Source: SAR202-VII-2 sp965263165 (GTDB lineage: Bacteria > Chloroflexota > Dehalococcoidia > Lucifugimonadales > SAR202-VII-2). From it: a stretch of 64,000 nucleotides of DNA. The translations under genes and the position numbers were made by a program. Positions 53,444-61,653 of this stretch are shown in pieces; the stretch's first letter is position 1, and each line of letters begins with the position of its first letter. The stretch spans positions 1,860,001-1,924,000 of the forward strand of contig OZ253584.1 of NCBI GenBank assembly GCA_965263165.1, given 5' to 3'. The notes under the pieces were generated by a model that ran no database searches, had not been told where the DNA came from, and was given only the letters and a program-made list of their open reading frames with translations.

Positions 53444-54430
53444 ATGGCAAAGAACATCACCATTCTGGTTGGCACGCTGGGCATGGGGCTGTGGCGGAGC
53501 GCCGACGGCGGCGCGACTTGGAGGCGGGGCCGCATCGGGGAGGGATACCAGGGCGGCAGGGCGGTCTACGGCCTGGCCGCGCATCCCCAAGACCCAGCGA
53601 CGATCTACGCCGGCGCCGACGACGGCATCTACCTGAGCCGGAACCGCGGCGAGAGCTTCGCGCGGATGGAGTCGCCCATGACGGGGGCCAAGGTCTGGCG
53701 GGTCGCCATCGATCCGGAGGCGCCGGACACCCTCTTCGCGGGCACGTCGCCCGTCAAGGTCTACCGCTCCGGAGACGCCGGAGGCTCTTGGGATATGGTC
53801 TGCGACGATTTCGCGGATGAGTGTGAAAATGTCGGCGTTCCGCGGCCAACGTCCATCGTCGTTGACCCGTACGACCACCGGAACGTTTGGGTGAGCATCG
53901 AGGTGGACGGCCTGCGGCGCAGCACCGACGGGGGCGACTCGTGGGAGCGCGTTTCAGGCGGCGGCTTTGACAACCCCGACGTGCATTCGGTCGCCATAGT
54001 GCCCACGGACCCCAAGACCATACTCGCCACCATCGAGTACGGGGTGATGGCGAGCCAGGACATGGGCGAGACCTGGCGGGACTTTCTGAACGGGCAGGAG
54101 GGCTTTCCCCTGCACTACACGCGGTGCGTCGCCGTCAAGGAGGACGATGCCGCAGTTATGTTCCTGGCCAACGGGGACGAGTCCATCGGCAGCGTGGGCG
54201 CCCTTCGGCGGACCACGGACGGCGGCAAGACGTGGGAGGAGGTCGCCTTGCCGGTGGTCCCAAGCTCTCACGTTGAATGCTTTGCGACCCATCCGGCTGA
54301 CCCGAACCTGATCCTGGCCTGCACCCATTATGGACAGCTCTTCGGCAGCTCCGACGGCGGGGACTGGTGGATCAAGCTGCACAAAGAAGTGACGGAGAAC
54401 CGGGGGGCGCTTGCCTGGGTCCCCAATTAG
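53444..54430 (+). CDS. Asp-box (BNR/sialidase-type) beta-propeller protein
   Basis: A 328-residue beta-propeller with about seven Asp-box repeats of the form S-x-D-x-G-x-x-W: SADGGATW, SRNRGESF, SGDAGGSW, STDGGDSW, SQDMGETW, TTDGGKTW and SSDGGDWW. It has no signal peptide, so it is probably cytoplasmic. Such proteins are often annotated exo-alpha-sialidase or photosystem assembly-like, but no catalytic residues of sialidases are seen. GGAGG lies 5 nt before the ATG. Function unknown. Confidence 0.8.
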   Translation: MAKNITILVGTLGMGLWRSADGGATWRRGRIGEGYQGGRAVYGLAAHPQDPATIYAGADDGIYLSRNRGESFARMESPMTGAKVWRVAIDPEAPDTLFAGTSPVKVYRSGDAGGSWDMVCDDFADECENVGVPRPTSIVVDPYDHRNVWVSIEVDGLRRSTDGGDSWERVSGGGFDNPDVHSVAIVPTDPKTILATIEYGVMASQDMGETWRDFLNGQEGFPLHYTRCVAVKEDDAAVMFLANGDESIGSVGALRRTTDGGKTWEEVALPVVPSSHVECFATHPADPNLILACTHYGQLFGSSDGGDWWIKLHKEVTENRGALAWVPN

Positions 54431-54492
54431 CCCGAATCCGGGCGCGGGGGCAAAGCTGCCAGGCGGGGGCGGTTGTTAAGGAGGACTGAGGG

Positions 54493-54861
54493 GTGATTAC
54501 AGGGGTTCACGCACTGATCTTTTCCGACGCGGCCGATGACGTCCGGGCCTTCCTGCGGGACAAGCTCGAATGGCCGCATGTTGACGACGGCAATGGCTGG
54601 CTTATCTTCGCCCTGCCTCCGGCAGAGCTTGGGGTGCATCCTACGGGCGGCGGGGCCGGCCCCGAGCAGCGCCACGAGCTGCACCTGATGTGCGACGACA
54701 TCGAGCAGACGATGGCGGAGCTTGAGGCAAAGGGGGTAGAGTTCGCGTCGCCGGTCACCGACATGGGGTTTGGCCTAGCGGCGTGGGTCCATCTCCCCGG
54801 GGGCACACTCGGCATCTACGAGCCGAGGCATTCCAGCCCGCTGTTTCCCGGAAAGGGCTAG
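54493..54861 (+). CDS. VOC (glyoxalase/bleomycin resistance) family protein
   Basis: A 122-residue vicinal-oxygen-chelate protein. VHALIFSDAADDVRAFLRDKLE is the first beta-alpha unit, and HELHLMCDDIEQTMAELEAKG begins the second, ending in HLPGGTLGIYEPRH. Metal ligand positions fit His and Glu at H6, H75 and E117-like places. GTG start with AAGGAGG upstream. It precedes a DMT exporter by 7 nt, so the two are probably cotranscribed. Confidence 0.82.
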   Translation: MITGVHALIFSDAADDVRAFLRDKLEWPHVDDGNGWLIFALPPAELGVHPTGGGAGPEQRHELHLMCDDIEQTMAELEAKGVEFASPVTDMGFGLAAWVHLPGGTLGIYEPRHSSPLFPGKG

Positions 54862-54868
54862 GACCACC

Positions 54869-55828
54869 TTGCCCACGGAAATCATTGGGGCCTTCATGGC
54901 CCTGGGCGTGGCTTGCTGCTTCGCCGTTGGGGTTGTGCTGGCGCGGGTTGGCCTCGTTAGCGTGCCTTCCAGCACCGGCAACCTCCTTTCCGTCCTCGGC
55001 GGGTGGGTGCCGATTTCCGTGGTTGCCGTCGTTCTCTATAGCGATGCGATGTTTACCCTGCCGGCGGCGGCCTACCTATGGATGGCCGCCGCTGGCGCCG
55101 TCAACTTCCCTTTGGGGCGGTTCTGCAGCATGACGAGCCTCAAGCTGCTGGGCGTCGCCAGGGCCAACCCGGTTACCTCCACGGCCCCGCTCTTCACCGC
55201 CTTTGTGGGAGTCGTCATCTTGGACGAGCACATGACGTGGCCCATCGCGCTGGGAATTCTGGTGACGATGAGCGGCGTCATCCTGGTTGTGACCTCGGCA
55301 TTGCGAGAGTCTCGTCCACGGCGGGTTGAGGCGCCCGCCGGGGGCTCAGCGGAAGCGCCGCCGGAGAGGGGCCGGATGTGGACGCCCATCCGCGTGGGCT
55401 ACGCGGCAGCCTTCGGTTCGGCATTGGTCTACGGGATCATGCCCGCCCTGAGCAAGCAGGCGGTGTCGTACTCCCAGAATCCCTTCGTGACGGCTTCCTT
55501 CACGCTGATGACGGGAAGCGTGATCATGGCGCTGGTCTTCTCGCCCCGCATTCCCAGGGACTTGCGGGTATCACCCCGGCGGGCCATGGCTTTCGTGATG
55601 GCGGGCGGGGCGATCATGTCGATGGGAGTCCTGCTTTCCTATGGAGCAGTCCTCCGAGCGCCCATCATCGTGGTGTCTCCCATCATTTCGGCCCAGCCGG
55701 TCATTTCCCTGGCCCTAGCGCACGTCTTCCTTCAGAGGCTCGAACGCATCACTCTGCCCTTGGTGATGGGCACCCTATTGGTGGTGAGCGGGGTTGTTGC
55801 GATCGCGCTTGGGATAGAGACGGGATAG
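54869..55828 (+). CDS. EamA/DMT family transporter, copy 3
   Basis: A 319-residue DMT exporter with two EamA repeats, closely similar to 29171-30127: PTEIIGAFMALGVACCF, NLLSVLGGWVPI, LLGVARANPVTSTAPLFTAF and the C-terminal VFLQRLERITLPLVMGTLLV. A proline-rich hydrophilic loop lies at about residues 148-170. TTG start, as in copy 1. Coupled with the VOC gene upstream. An inverted repeat AGAGGCC/GGCCTCT at 55827-55858 follows the stop and may act as a weak terminator. Confidence 0.86.
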   Translation: MPTEIIGAFMALGVACCFAVGVVLARVGLVSVPSSTGNLLSVLGGWVPISVVAVVLYSDAMFTLPAAAYLWMAAAGAVNFPLGRFCSMTSLKLLGVARANPVTSTAPLFTAFVGVVILDEHMTWPIALGILVTMSGVILVVTSALRESRPRRVEAPAGGSAEAPPERGRMWTPIRVGYAAAFGSALVYGIMPALSKQAVSYSQNPFVTASFTLMTGSVIMALVFSPRIPRDLRVSPRRAMAFVMAGGAIMSMGVLLSYGAVLRAPIIVVSPIISAQPVISLALAHVFLQRLERITLPLVMGTLLVVSGVVAIALGIETG

Positions 55829-55922
55829 AGGCCAACGGCGCGGGCGCAGGGGGCCTCTGCGGGGCACGCGGCGAGAGGACGTAGTGGAAAGCCCTCAGCG
55901 TCATCCAATGTGAAGGGCTGCC

Positions 55923-56894
55923 CTACATCACCCCGCGAATCGCGTCGAGGATCCTGTCCTCTGAGGGGACGAGTTCCTGCTCTTCCAGCGGGCTGAAGGG
56001 GATGGGAACGTCGGGAACGTTGACCCGCTTCAATGGCTTGGCGAGGTCGACGCCTGCCTCCGCCACGGAGGCGGCGATCTCTGCGGAGACGCCGCAGGTC
56101 AACGAGCACTCGTCGGCAATGACGAGACGGCGGGTGCGGCCCGCCGATTCCAGGACCGAGCCGCGGTCCAGCGGGCAAAGGGTGCGCAGGTCCACGACCT
56201 CCACGTCGATGCCCTCCAGGGATGCCCGCTCCGCCGCGTTGAGGCCGCGGACTGTGGTGATTCCGTAGGCCACCAGGGTGACGTCCCGTCCGGGCCGCCT
56301 GATGGCCGCCTTGCCGAAGGCCGCGGGTTGCGGTTGGTCTAGGGCGCCGTCCCTGATGTCCTCCTCCATGAGCAGGGCATGGTCCGCCCAGATCGTTGGG
56401 CGCTCCGAGTCTAGGGCCGGCTGGACCATCGCCAGGGCGTCCTCAGCGGTTGCCGGGGTGATGATCTGAAGGCCGGGGGTCTGCATGAACATGGCCTGGG
56501 GCCGCGCCGAGTGCTGGGCCGCCCCTGCGATGCGAATGCCGGTGAGGACGTGCACCATCAGCGGGACCTTGGTCTGGCCCGCAGTCATGTAGTGAATGTT
56601 TGGCGCTTCGTTGATGATCTGAGGCCACGCCTCGTAGATGAAGCTGGACGTGGCAACGGTGACGATGGGCCGAAGCCCTGTCATGGCGGCGCCCACGGCA
56701 ACCCCGACGTAGCCCAACTCGGCTATGGGCGTGGCGTAGACGCGGCTGGGGAACTCCTCGCGTAGGGGGACGCCCATTGCCGGGTACCGGTGGCCGCCGA
56801 ACGAGGCGCCGCCGATGATCACGACTCGCTCGTCCTGGCGCATGGCCTGGGCGACAGCGGCGATCTTGGCTTCACCGAAGGTCATCTGGGCCAT
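55923..56894 (-). CDS. 2-oxoacid dehydrogenase/acetoin dehydrogenase E1 beta-like subunit, second set
   Basis: A 323-residue transketolase-type beta subunit: VAVGAAMTGLRPIVTVAT, PLMVHVLTGIRIAGAAQHSA and VEVVDLRTLCPLDRGSVL. It is divergent from pdhB in the active-site region (FGGHRYPAMGVPL in place of GHYGGAYAVTKG). It lies 9 nt after its alpha partner. No E2 or E3 gene accompanies the pair, so it would have to borrow the complex at 39699-44424 or act alone. GGAG lies 5 nt before the ATG. Confidence 0.85.
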   Translation of the reverse strand: MAQMTFGEAKIAAVAQAMRQDERVVIIGGASFGGHRYPAMGVPLREEFPSRVYATPIAELGYVGVAVGAAMTGLRPIVTVATSSFIYEAWPQIINEAPNIHYMTAGQTKVPLMVHVLTGIRIAGAAQHSARPQAMFMQTPGLQIITPATAEDALAMVQPALDSERPTIWADHALLMEEDIRDGALDQPQPAAFGKAAIRRPGRDVTLVAYGITTVRGLNAAERASLEGIDVEVVDLRTLCPLDRGSVLESAGRTRRLVIADECSLTCGVSAEIAASVAEAGVDLAKPLKRVNVPDVPIPFSPLEEQELVPSEDRILDAIRGVM

Positions 56895-56903
56895 GTCGAC
56901 TCC

Positions 56904-57893
56904 TTAGGGCCAGACGTTGGCGTAGGCCTCTTCCGCCGGTGGGTAGGGACTGTCCATTGCAAACTGAAGGGCGCTGGCCATCGTCTGGCTGACCTCTGCG
57001 TCCAGGGCCTGAAGCCGTTCCCGGCTGGCCAGGCCTGACTGCTCCATCTCCGTCACTAGCCGGAGCACGGGGTCGTCGCGGCGGCCCCAGGGGGTGGGGG
57101 CGCCCTCCCATGCCCACGGGACGCCGGTTTCCCCGGTATCGCCGGGCCAGCCCCTCGTCCGCGCTTCAATGAAGGTGGGGCCGCCGCCGGACGCTGCGCG
57201 GCGGCGCGCCGCGTCTGCGGCGTCATAGACAGCGCCCAAGTCCGCGCCGTCGATGGTCATAGTGGGGATACCGAATGCCGCCGCGGCATCCACGAGTTGT
57301 CTCGTCGCGAGGCTGGTCCTGCCTTCGGGTTCGGGGGTTTGTATTTCATCCTTGGCCCAGGCGTTGTTCTCGCAGACCAGCACCACGGGGAGGCCCCAGA
57401 GGGAAGCGAGGTTGATGGATTCGTAGAAGACGCCTTCCTCCAGCACGCCGTCGCCGAACATCATGACGCTGGCGCGGGACAGCCCCTGATGCTTGGCCGC
57501 CAGCGCGGCGCCCACGGTGATGGGAAGCGTGCCGCCCACGACTGCCGAGCTATAGGGGATGTTCAGCTCTGGCGCGCAGCCGTGGAGGGTGCCGGCCCTG
57601 CCTCGGCAGTAGCCGGTGGTCTTGCCCAGAATCTCGGCCATGGCTCTTCCGGGGTCGGCCCCGCGGCTGAGGACGTGGCCGTGGTTGCGGTGGGTGCTGA
57701 ACACCAGGTCCTCCGCGGCTATGGCCATTGCCACGCCGACGCCCGTAGCTTCCTGGCCGATGTACAGGTGGGTGTGATTGCCGGGGAAATAGGGCTCGTG
57801 GACGATGGCGCCGCAGGTCTCCTCAAAGCGGCGAATGAGGAGCATACGCCGAAGGGATTCCCATAGGAGGTCGCTGGGCAGTTGAGGTATCAC
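56904..57893 (-). CDS. 2-oxoacid dehydrogenase/acetoin dehydrogenase E1 alpha-like subunit, second set
   Basis: A 329-residue thiamine-diphosphate subunit: RRFEETCGAIV, HRNHGHVLSRGADPG, MMFGDGVLEEGVFYESINLAS and LVCENNAWAKDEIQTP. GDG with the following N gives the ThDP/Mg motif. GTG start with AAAGGAGG 5 nt upstream. The pair resembles acetoin dehydrogenase AcoA/AcoB or branched-chain E1 as much as pyruvate E1. The gap of 780 bp upstream contains repeats only. Confidence 0.85.
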   Translation of the reverse strand: MIPQLPSDLLWESLRRMLLIRRFEETCGAIVHEPYFPGNHTHLYIGQEATGVGVAMAIAAEDLVFSTHRNHGHVLSRGADPGRAMAEILGKTTGYCRGRAGTLHGCAPELNIPYSSAVVGGTLPITVGAALAAKHQGLSRASVMMFGDGVLEEGVFYESINLASLWGLPVVLVCENNAWAKDEIQTPEPEGRTSLATRQLVDAAAAFGIPTMTIDGADLGAVYDAADAARRRAASGGGPTFIEARTRGWPGDTGETGVPWAWEGAPTPWGRRDDPVLRLVTEMEQSGLASRERLQALDAEVSQTMASALQFAMDSPYPPAEEAYANVWP

Positions 57894-58673
57894 GGCGGCC
57901 TCCTTTGGGAGACGCGGAGAACGTGCGGGATAACCTTCCCCATGCGGGGAAAGGGCAGTCTAGTTGACGGCTGGGGGAGTGTCAAACCGGGGCTGGGGCC
58001 GTGATGATCCCGCAGGGGGTGCAGGGGGACACCCCCTGCACCCAAAATCGTTGGAGGGTGGGCCAGGTGGGACAACGGCGCCCGCCACCATATGCTCCCT
58101 CCCTCTTGTAAAATAAGGACATTTGTGCTATAGTATCGCCATGAAGTGGGCCGCCGGCCCACACCTTCTTTGAGCCGGGGTGCCGCGAGTTGCAGGGTAT
58201 AGGGTATATGGAAGGCGGGAGAGCAGATGGTCAAGCAGTGGCCTGGCGGCCCACTCCTTGTATGACGCAAGGTCCCGGCTACGCGACGGCTACGGGACGC
58301 CTCGCTTCGGGGGCCGGCTGGAAAGTGGACAAAGGCGTCGCGGACCGTGCCGGAGGCGTGGCAACTGTGACGCCCGGGTGTGCCGGATTAGCCGTGCCGC
58401 TGGCGCCGCTCCCTCACTGGCAGTCACGCCTTTACGCACAAACGGGACCTCCGCAGCGGCGTCACGGATAACCGGCGCCGCCGGCTCCCGTCCCTGCCCC
58501 CGTACTCGAGGGAAGGCTAGGAAGCGTCCCTCCTCCGTCCCCGGCGGGGGTCCGGCTGGCGTGGGGGGCGCTGCCTGAGGCTTTGGGGATTGATTCTCTG
58601 AACGGAGAGGGGTAGCCTGCATCAGGACGAGAGGTGGAGCGCAACAGCGCCAGAGACCGGCAATGAGGAGGCC
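57894..58673 (+). repeat. Gene-free region with partial family A repeat and mobile promoter
   Basis: No gene is supported. From about 57990 to 58090 the sequence is an inverted relative of 36670-36790 (CGTTGGAGGGTGGG and GGGACAACGGCGC). The promoter block follows: TTGTAA at 58106-58111 and TATAGT at 58129-58134 with a 17-bp spacer and ATGAAGTGG 7 nt later; the frame closes after about 10 codons. Around 58480-58545, CTGCCCCCGTACTCGAGGG and AGGAAGCGTCCC match the complement of 37085-37130. Terminal repeats are not seen, so this is a worn copy. Confidence 0.6.
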
Positions 58674-59465
58674 ATGATGCTACAGGTCACGCTACCGCAA
58701 TATACACATAACCCGGACTACTTTGTGGTCGTTGAGCCAACTCCGAAGCGGATCAGGGGGATGTTCAACGGCGAGTTCGTGGTGGACTCCGAGAACGCAC
58801 GCATCCTCCACGAGAAGAACCACGTCCCGGTTTACTATTTCCCCAGGGAGGACGTGCGCGCCGACGTCCTGAGTCCCACCGACCACGGCACCCATTGCCC
58901 CTACAAGGGAGACGCCGTCTACTGGTCGATGCAGGTGGGCGATAGGGTTGCCGAGAACTCGGTATGGAGCTACCCGGCCCCCTTGGAGGAGTGCCCGGAG
59001 ATCAGCGGCCTGATGGGGTTCTACTGGAACAGGATGGACGCCTGGTTCGAGGAAGAGGAGGAGGTCTACGTCCATGCCCGCGACCCGCACAAGCGCATCG
59101 ACATCCTGCCGAGCGCCCGCCACGTTGAGGTCGTGGTGGACGGCGTCACCGTCGCTGACACGCGCCGTCCGGCCATGCTTCTGGAGGGGACGCTGCCGAC
59201 CCGCTATTACATTCCAAGGCTGGACTTGAACAACGCTGTCCTGAAACCCAGCGATACGCGCACCCGGTGCCCTTACAAGGGAGAGGCGGGGTACTTCTCG
59301 GTGCAGACCCCGGAGCGCGAGGTGAAGGACGTAGCCTGGTTCTACCACCACCCCACCATCGAGTCGTCCAAGATCGCAGGGCTCGTCTCCTTCTTCAACG
59401 AGCGGGTTGACCTGTACGTGGACGGGCAGCTTCAGGGGCGGCCGAAGACCAAGTGGTCCGAGTAG
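58674..59465 (+). CDS. DUF427 family protein with two repeats
   Basis: A 263-residue protein made of two DUF427 domains. The conserved block CPYKGDAVYWSMQVGDR occurs near residue 80, and its repeat CPYKGEAGYFSVQTPER near residue 200. Each is followed by a W-Y/F-x-x-P-type segment (VWSYPAPLEECPEISGL and AWFYHHPTIESSKIAGL). The biochemical role of DUF427 is unknown. Two ATGs lie in tandem (58674, 58677) after GAGGAG; the second has better spacing. It is 52 nt upstream of an amidohydrolase and likely cotranscribed with it. Confidence 0.85.
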   Translation: MMLQVTLPQYTHNPDYFVVVEPTPKRIRGMFNGEFVVDSENARILHEKNHVPVYYFPREDVRADVLSPTDHGTHCPYKGDAVYWSMQVGDRVAENSVWSYPAPLEECPEISGLMGFYWNRMDAWFEEEEEVYVHARDPHKRIDILPSARHVEVVVDGVTVADTRRPAMLLEGTLPTRYYIPRLDLNNAVLKPSDTRTRCPYKGEAGYFSVQTPEREVKDVAWFYHHPTIESSKIAGLVSFFNERVDLYVDGQLQGRPKTKWSE

Positions 59466-59517
59466 CGATTCGGCCACTCAAACCGCGAGAGTTGAAACCA
59501 CGAGATAAGGAGTACCT

Positions 59518-60570
59518 ATGGCAACCAATGGAAGGCCCGCAGTGATTGACGCCGATGGCCACGTGTTCGAGCGCGAGGCGGACATCAAGAAGTACCTAGA
59601 GCCACCCTACGATCGCCGCAACACGTCGCTTACGCCCGGCGACCAACCTTGGGACACGCACCTCTACGAGACCTTCGAGGATGCCATCTCGTGGATGGGC
59701 ATCAGCCCGGCCGAGCAGGTTGAGCGCTGGCACAATCTGATGGACAGGGAGGGGATTGAGACGGCCATGTGCTTCCCGACTATTTCGGGGGGCGTGTCCA
59801 AGCTCCAGGAGACCAACTTCCAGATCGCCGCGGCGCGGGCGTGCAACAACTATTTTGCCAATGAGTTCAACGCTCTCTCAGATCGCATGCAGTGCGTCGG
59901 CGTGCTTCCGTTGCGTTCGCCGGAAGCTGCGGCCGAGGAGCTGCGGCGGGCGGTCACGGAGCTGGGCATCAGGGGTTTCGAGTTCGTCACCACGGGTCCG
60001 CCGTTGGCCCTGGGCGACCCCTTCTATGACCCGGTCTACAAGGCGGCTGAGGAGTTGGGGGCGGCCATCTGCGTCCACGGCACCCGCAGCCAATCGCGGG
60101 ATTTGGGGGCTTCGGGGTTGAGCACCTTTGCCGAGGTGCACGCCTACGCCTTCCCCGCGGGTCTGCTGCTCCAGTTCACCAGCATGATCTGCCAGGGAAT
60201 CACGGTCAGGTTCCCCAACCTTCGCATCGCTTTCCTGGAAATAGGGGCCACGTGGCTTCCCTACTACTTGGACCGCCTGAACGAGCACTGGGAGATGCGC
60301 GGCGAGTACGAGATGCCGCTTCTGAAGAAGAGTCCCAGCGAGACGGTCAAGGACGCCAACATCTGGGTTAGCCTGGAAGCCGGGGAGACGATGCTTGGGC
60401 CGACCGTTGACTACATTGGGGCGGAGCACCTTCTGTACGCGTCTGACGTGCCCCACTGGGACAGCGAGTTCCCCGAGAGCCTTGAGAACCTGTGGGAGCG
60501 GACGGACGTTTCGACAGAGGACAAGGAGAAGATTCTCTACCACAACGCCAAGAAACTCTTCGCCCTCTAG
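59518..60570 (+). CDS. Amidohydrolase_2 family metal-dependent hydrolase
   Basis: Fourth amidohydrolase_2 paralog, 350 residues. Motifs: VIDADGHVFEREADIKKYL at the N terminus, ICVHGTRSQSRDLGASG in the middle and YASDVPHWDSEFPES near the C terminus. It is the most distant of the four copies, lacking the HGGAHxDLGMNT block of the TRAP pair. AAGGAG lies 5 nt before the ATG. Its TAG stop lies in TCTAGG (60566-60571), directly before a sequence with an IS481-type end. Confidence 0.87.
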   Translation: MATNGRPAVIDADGHVFEREADIKKYLEPPYDRRNTSLTPGDQPWDTHLYETFEDAISWMGISPAEQVERWHNLMDREGIETAMCFPTISGGVSKLQETNFQIAAARACNNYFANEFNALSDRMQCVGVLPLRSPEAAAEELRRAVTELGIRGFEFVTTGPPLALGDPFYDPVYKAAEELGAAICVHGTRSQSRDLGASGLSTFAEVHAYAFPAGLLLQFTSMICQGITVRFPNLRIAFLEIGATWLPYYLDRLNEHWEMRGEYEMPLLKKSPSETVKDANIWVSLEAGETMLGPTVDYIGAEHLLYASDVPHWDSEFPESLENLWERTDVSTEDKEKILYHNAKKLFAL

Positions 60571-60571
60571 G

Positions 60572-60660
60572 CGTGGTTCCCTTAGTTCTCATAGAGGTTG
60601 TTGCGCGGCCCCGCCATCCATCCCTCGGCTATGGGGGATGGATGGCGGGGCGCTTCGGTG
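60572..60660. mobile_element. IS481-end fragment with a 17-bp perfect inverted repeat
   Basis: TTAGTTCTCATAGAGGTTG near 60590-60609 matches the IS481 left end. It is followed by GTTGCGCGGCCCC as in 6772-6887 and a perfect 17-bp stem, 60608-60624 with 60635-60651, around a 10-nt loop. The insertion lies at the TAG stop of the amidohydrolase. No right end is recognised, so the outer boundary is a guess. The hairpin could also terminate transcription. Confidence 0.6.
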
Positions 60661-60742
60661 TTGACTGCCCAAACGCGCAGGCCGCTAGTGGCGAGAGTTG
60701 GGAGTCGCTTAAGCTGACGGAGTAAACGTTGAGAGGCAGCGC

Positions 60743-61525
60743 ATGGCCAAGTACAAAGGCAACCGCGGCAACCTGATGCAGCACTGGACGCTGTGCGAAC
60801 TGCTGGTCAGTGCGGGCAACCACGCGTCAGGGTTGAGTTTCATCGACGCTCATGCGATGGCGCCGTTGGCTACCGAGAATAAGCGTAAGGATAAGGAGTT
60901 CGTCCGTATACAAGACGGCTTGCCTGGCCGAGGCTCGGTCTACGAACAGGCGTGGCACACCTTAGACCCTAACGGGGAGGGCTATCCCAACAGCGCGGCC
61001 TTCGTTCGGGAGGTCTGGGAGGGCCAAGTGTCGATGCTGTTGTGTGAAATAGACAAGTGTACAGTTACTGATCTCAAGGCTTGGGCGCTAGGCTGCGCAG
61101 GAGTTGAGATTGCCGAGGGTGACTGGCGAGAGACTTTCAAGAAAGGGCTGCAGGATGCGCCCCTAGCGTTGGTCTCGTTCGATCCATACATGTACAACAA
61201 GCGCCGCGAGGTTGTCGCCCGAATGAGGGAGAAGCAGAAGGGGAATCTCTATCCGGAGGATATCGAGCGGGCGTTAGATGCGATGAGCAGTCTGCAAGAT
61301 GGCATTCTCATACAGCTATCTACGTATGACGCGAATGACGGCAACCGGCAGGAGGCTGTGATTTCATCGGTCGACTCAATTTTGGCAGCAAGCGCTTTCA
61401 CGCTATGTGCGGTGGTGCGGGTAAACGAGAAGATGATGTCGTTGGTCTATGCGCGCAATGTCCCATGGTCGGCTGAGTTGGCGAACCTGCCCGATCGATT
61501 CAAGGAGTGGCTTTCGGGATTCTAG
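60743..61525 (+). CDS. RlmJ/TcmP-like Rossmann-fold methyltransferase family protein
   Basis: A 260-residue protein of uncertain function. The order of segments parallels RlmJ (23S rRNA adenine N6-methyltransferase): GNRGNLMQHWTLCELL, LSFIDAHAMAP, YPNSAAFVREVW, LLCEIDKC, then IAEGDWRETF and VSFDPYMYN, where RlmJ has its DPPY catalytic motif. The changed DPYM may alter or abolish activity. The gene's codon use looks less GC-rich than its neighbours, and it lies between an IS481-end fragment (60572-60660) and an IS481-like end at its own TAG stop (61521-61550), suggesting acquisition. GAGAGG lies 6 nt before the ATG. Confidence 0.5.
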   Translation: MAKYKGNRGNLMQHWTLCELLVSAGNHASGLSFIDAHAMAPLATENKRKDKEFVRIQDGLPGRGSVYEQAWHTLDPNGEGYPNSAAFVREVWEGQVSMLLCEIDKCTVTDLKAWALGCAGVEIAEGDWRETFKKGLQDAPLALVSFDPYMYNKRREVVARMREKQKGNLYPEDIERALDAMSSLQDGILIQLSTYDANDGNRQEAVISSVDSILAASAFTLCAVVRVNEKMMSLVYARNVPWSAELANLPDRFKEWLSGF

Positions 61526-61653
61526 CTCTCCCAGGGAAGTGCATCTGCGCCGTCATTCTCGATGCCCTAGATTAGGGTGAACATACCCTGGCCTCCCCCG
61601 TCCGCGGAGAAGGCCAGAGAGCATTCTTCCCCTTCCGCCAGGTTCGCTCCAGG

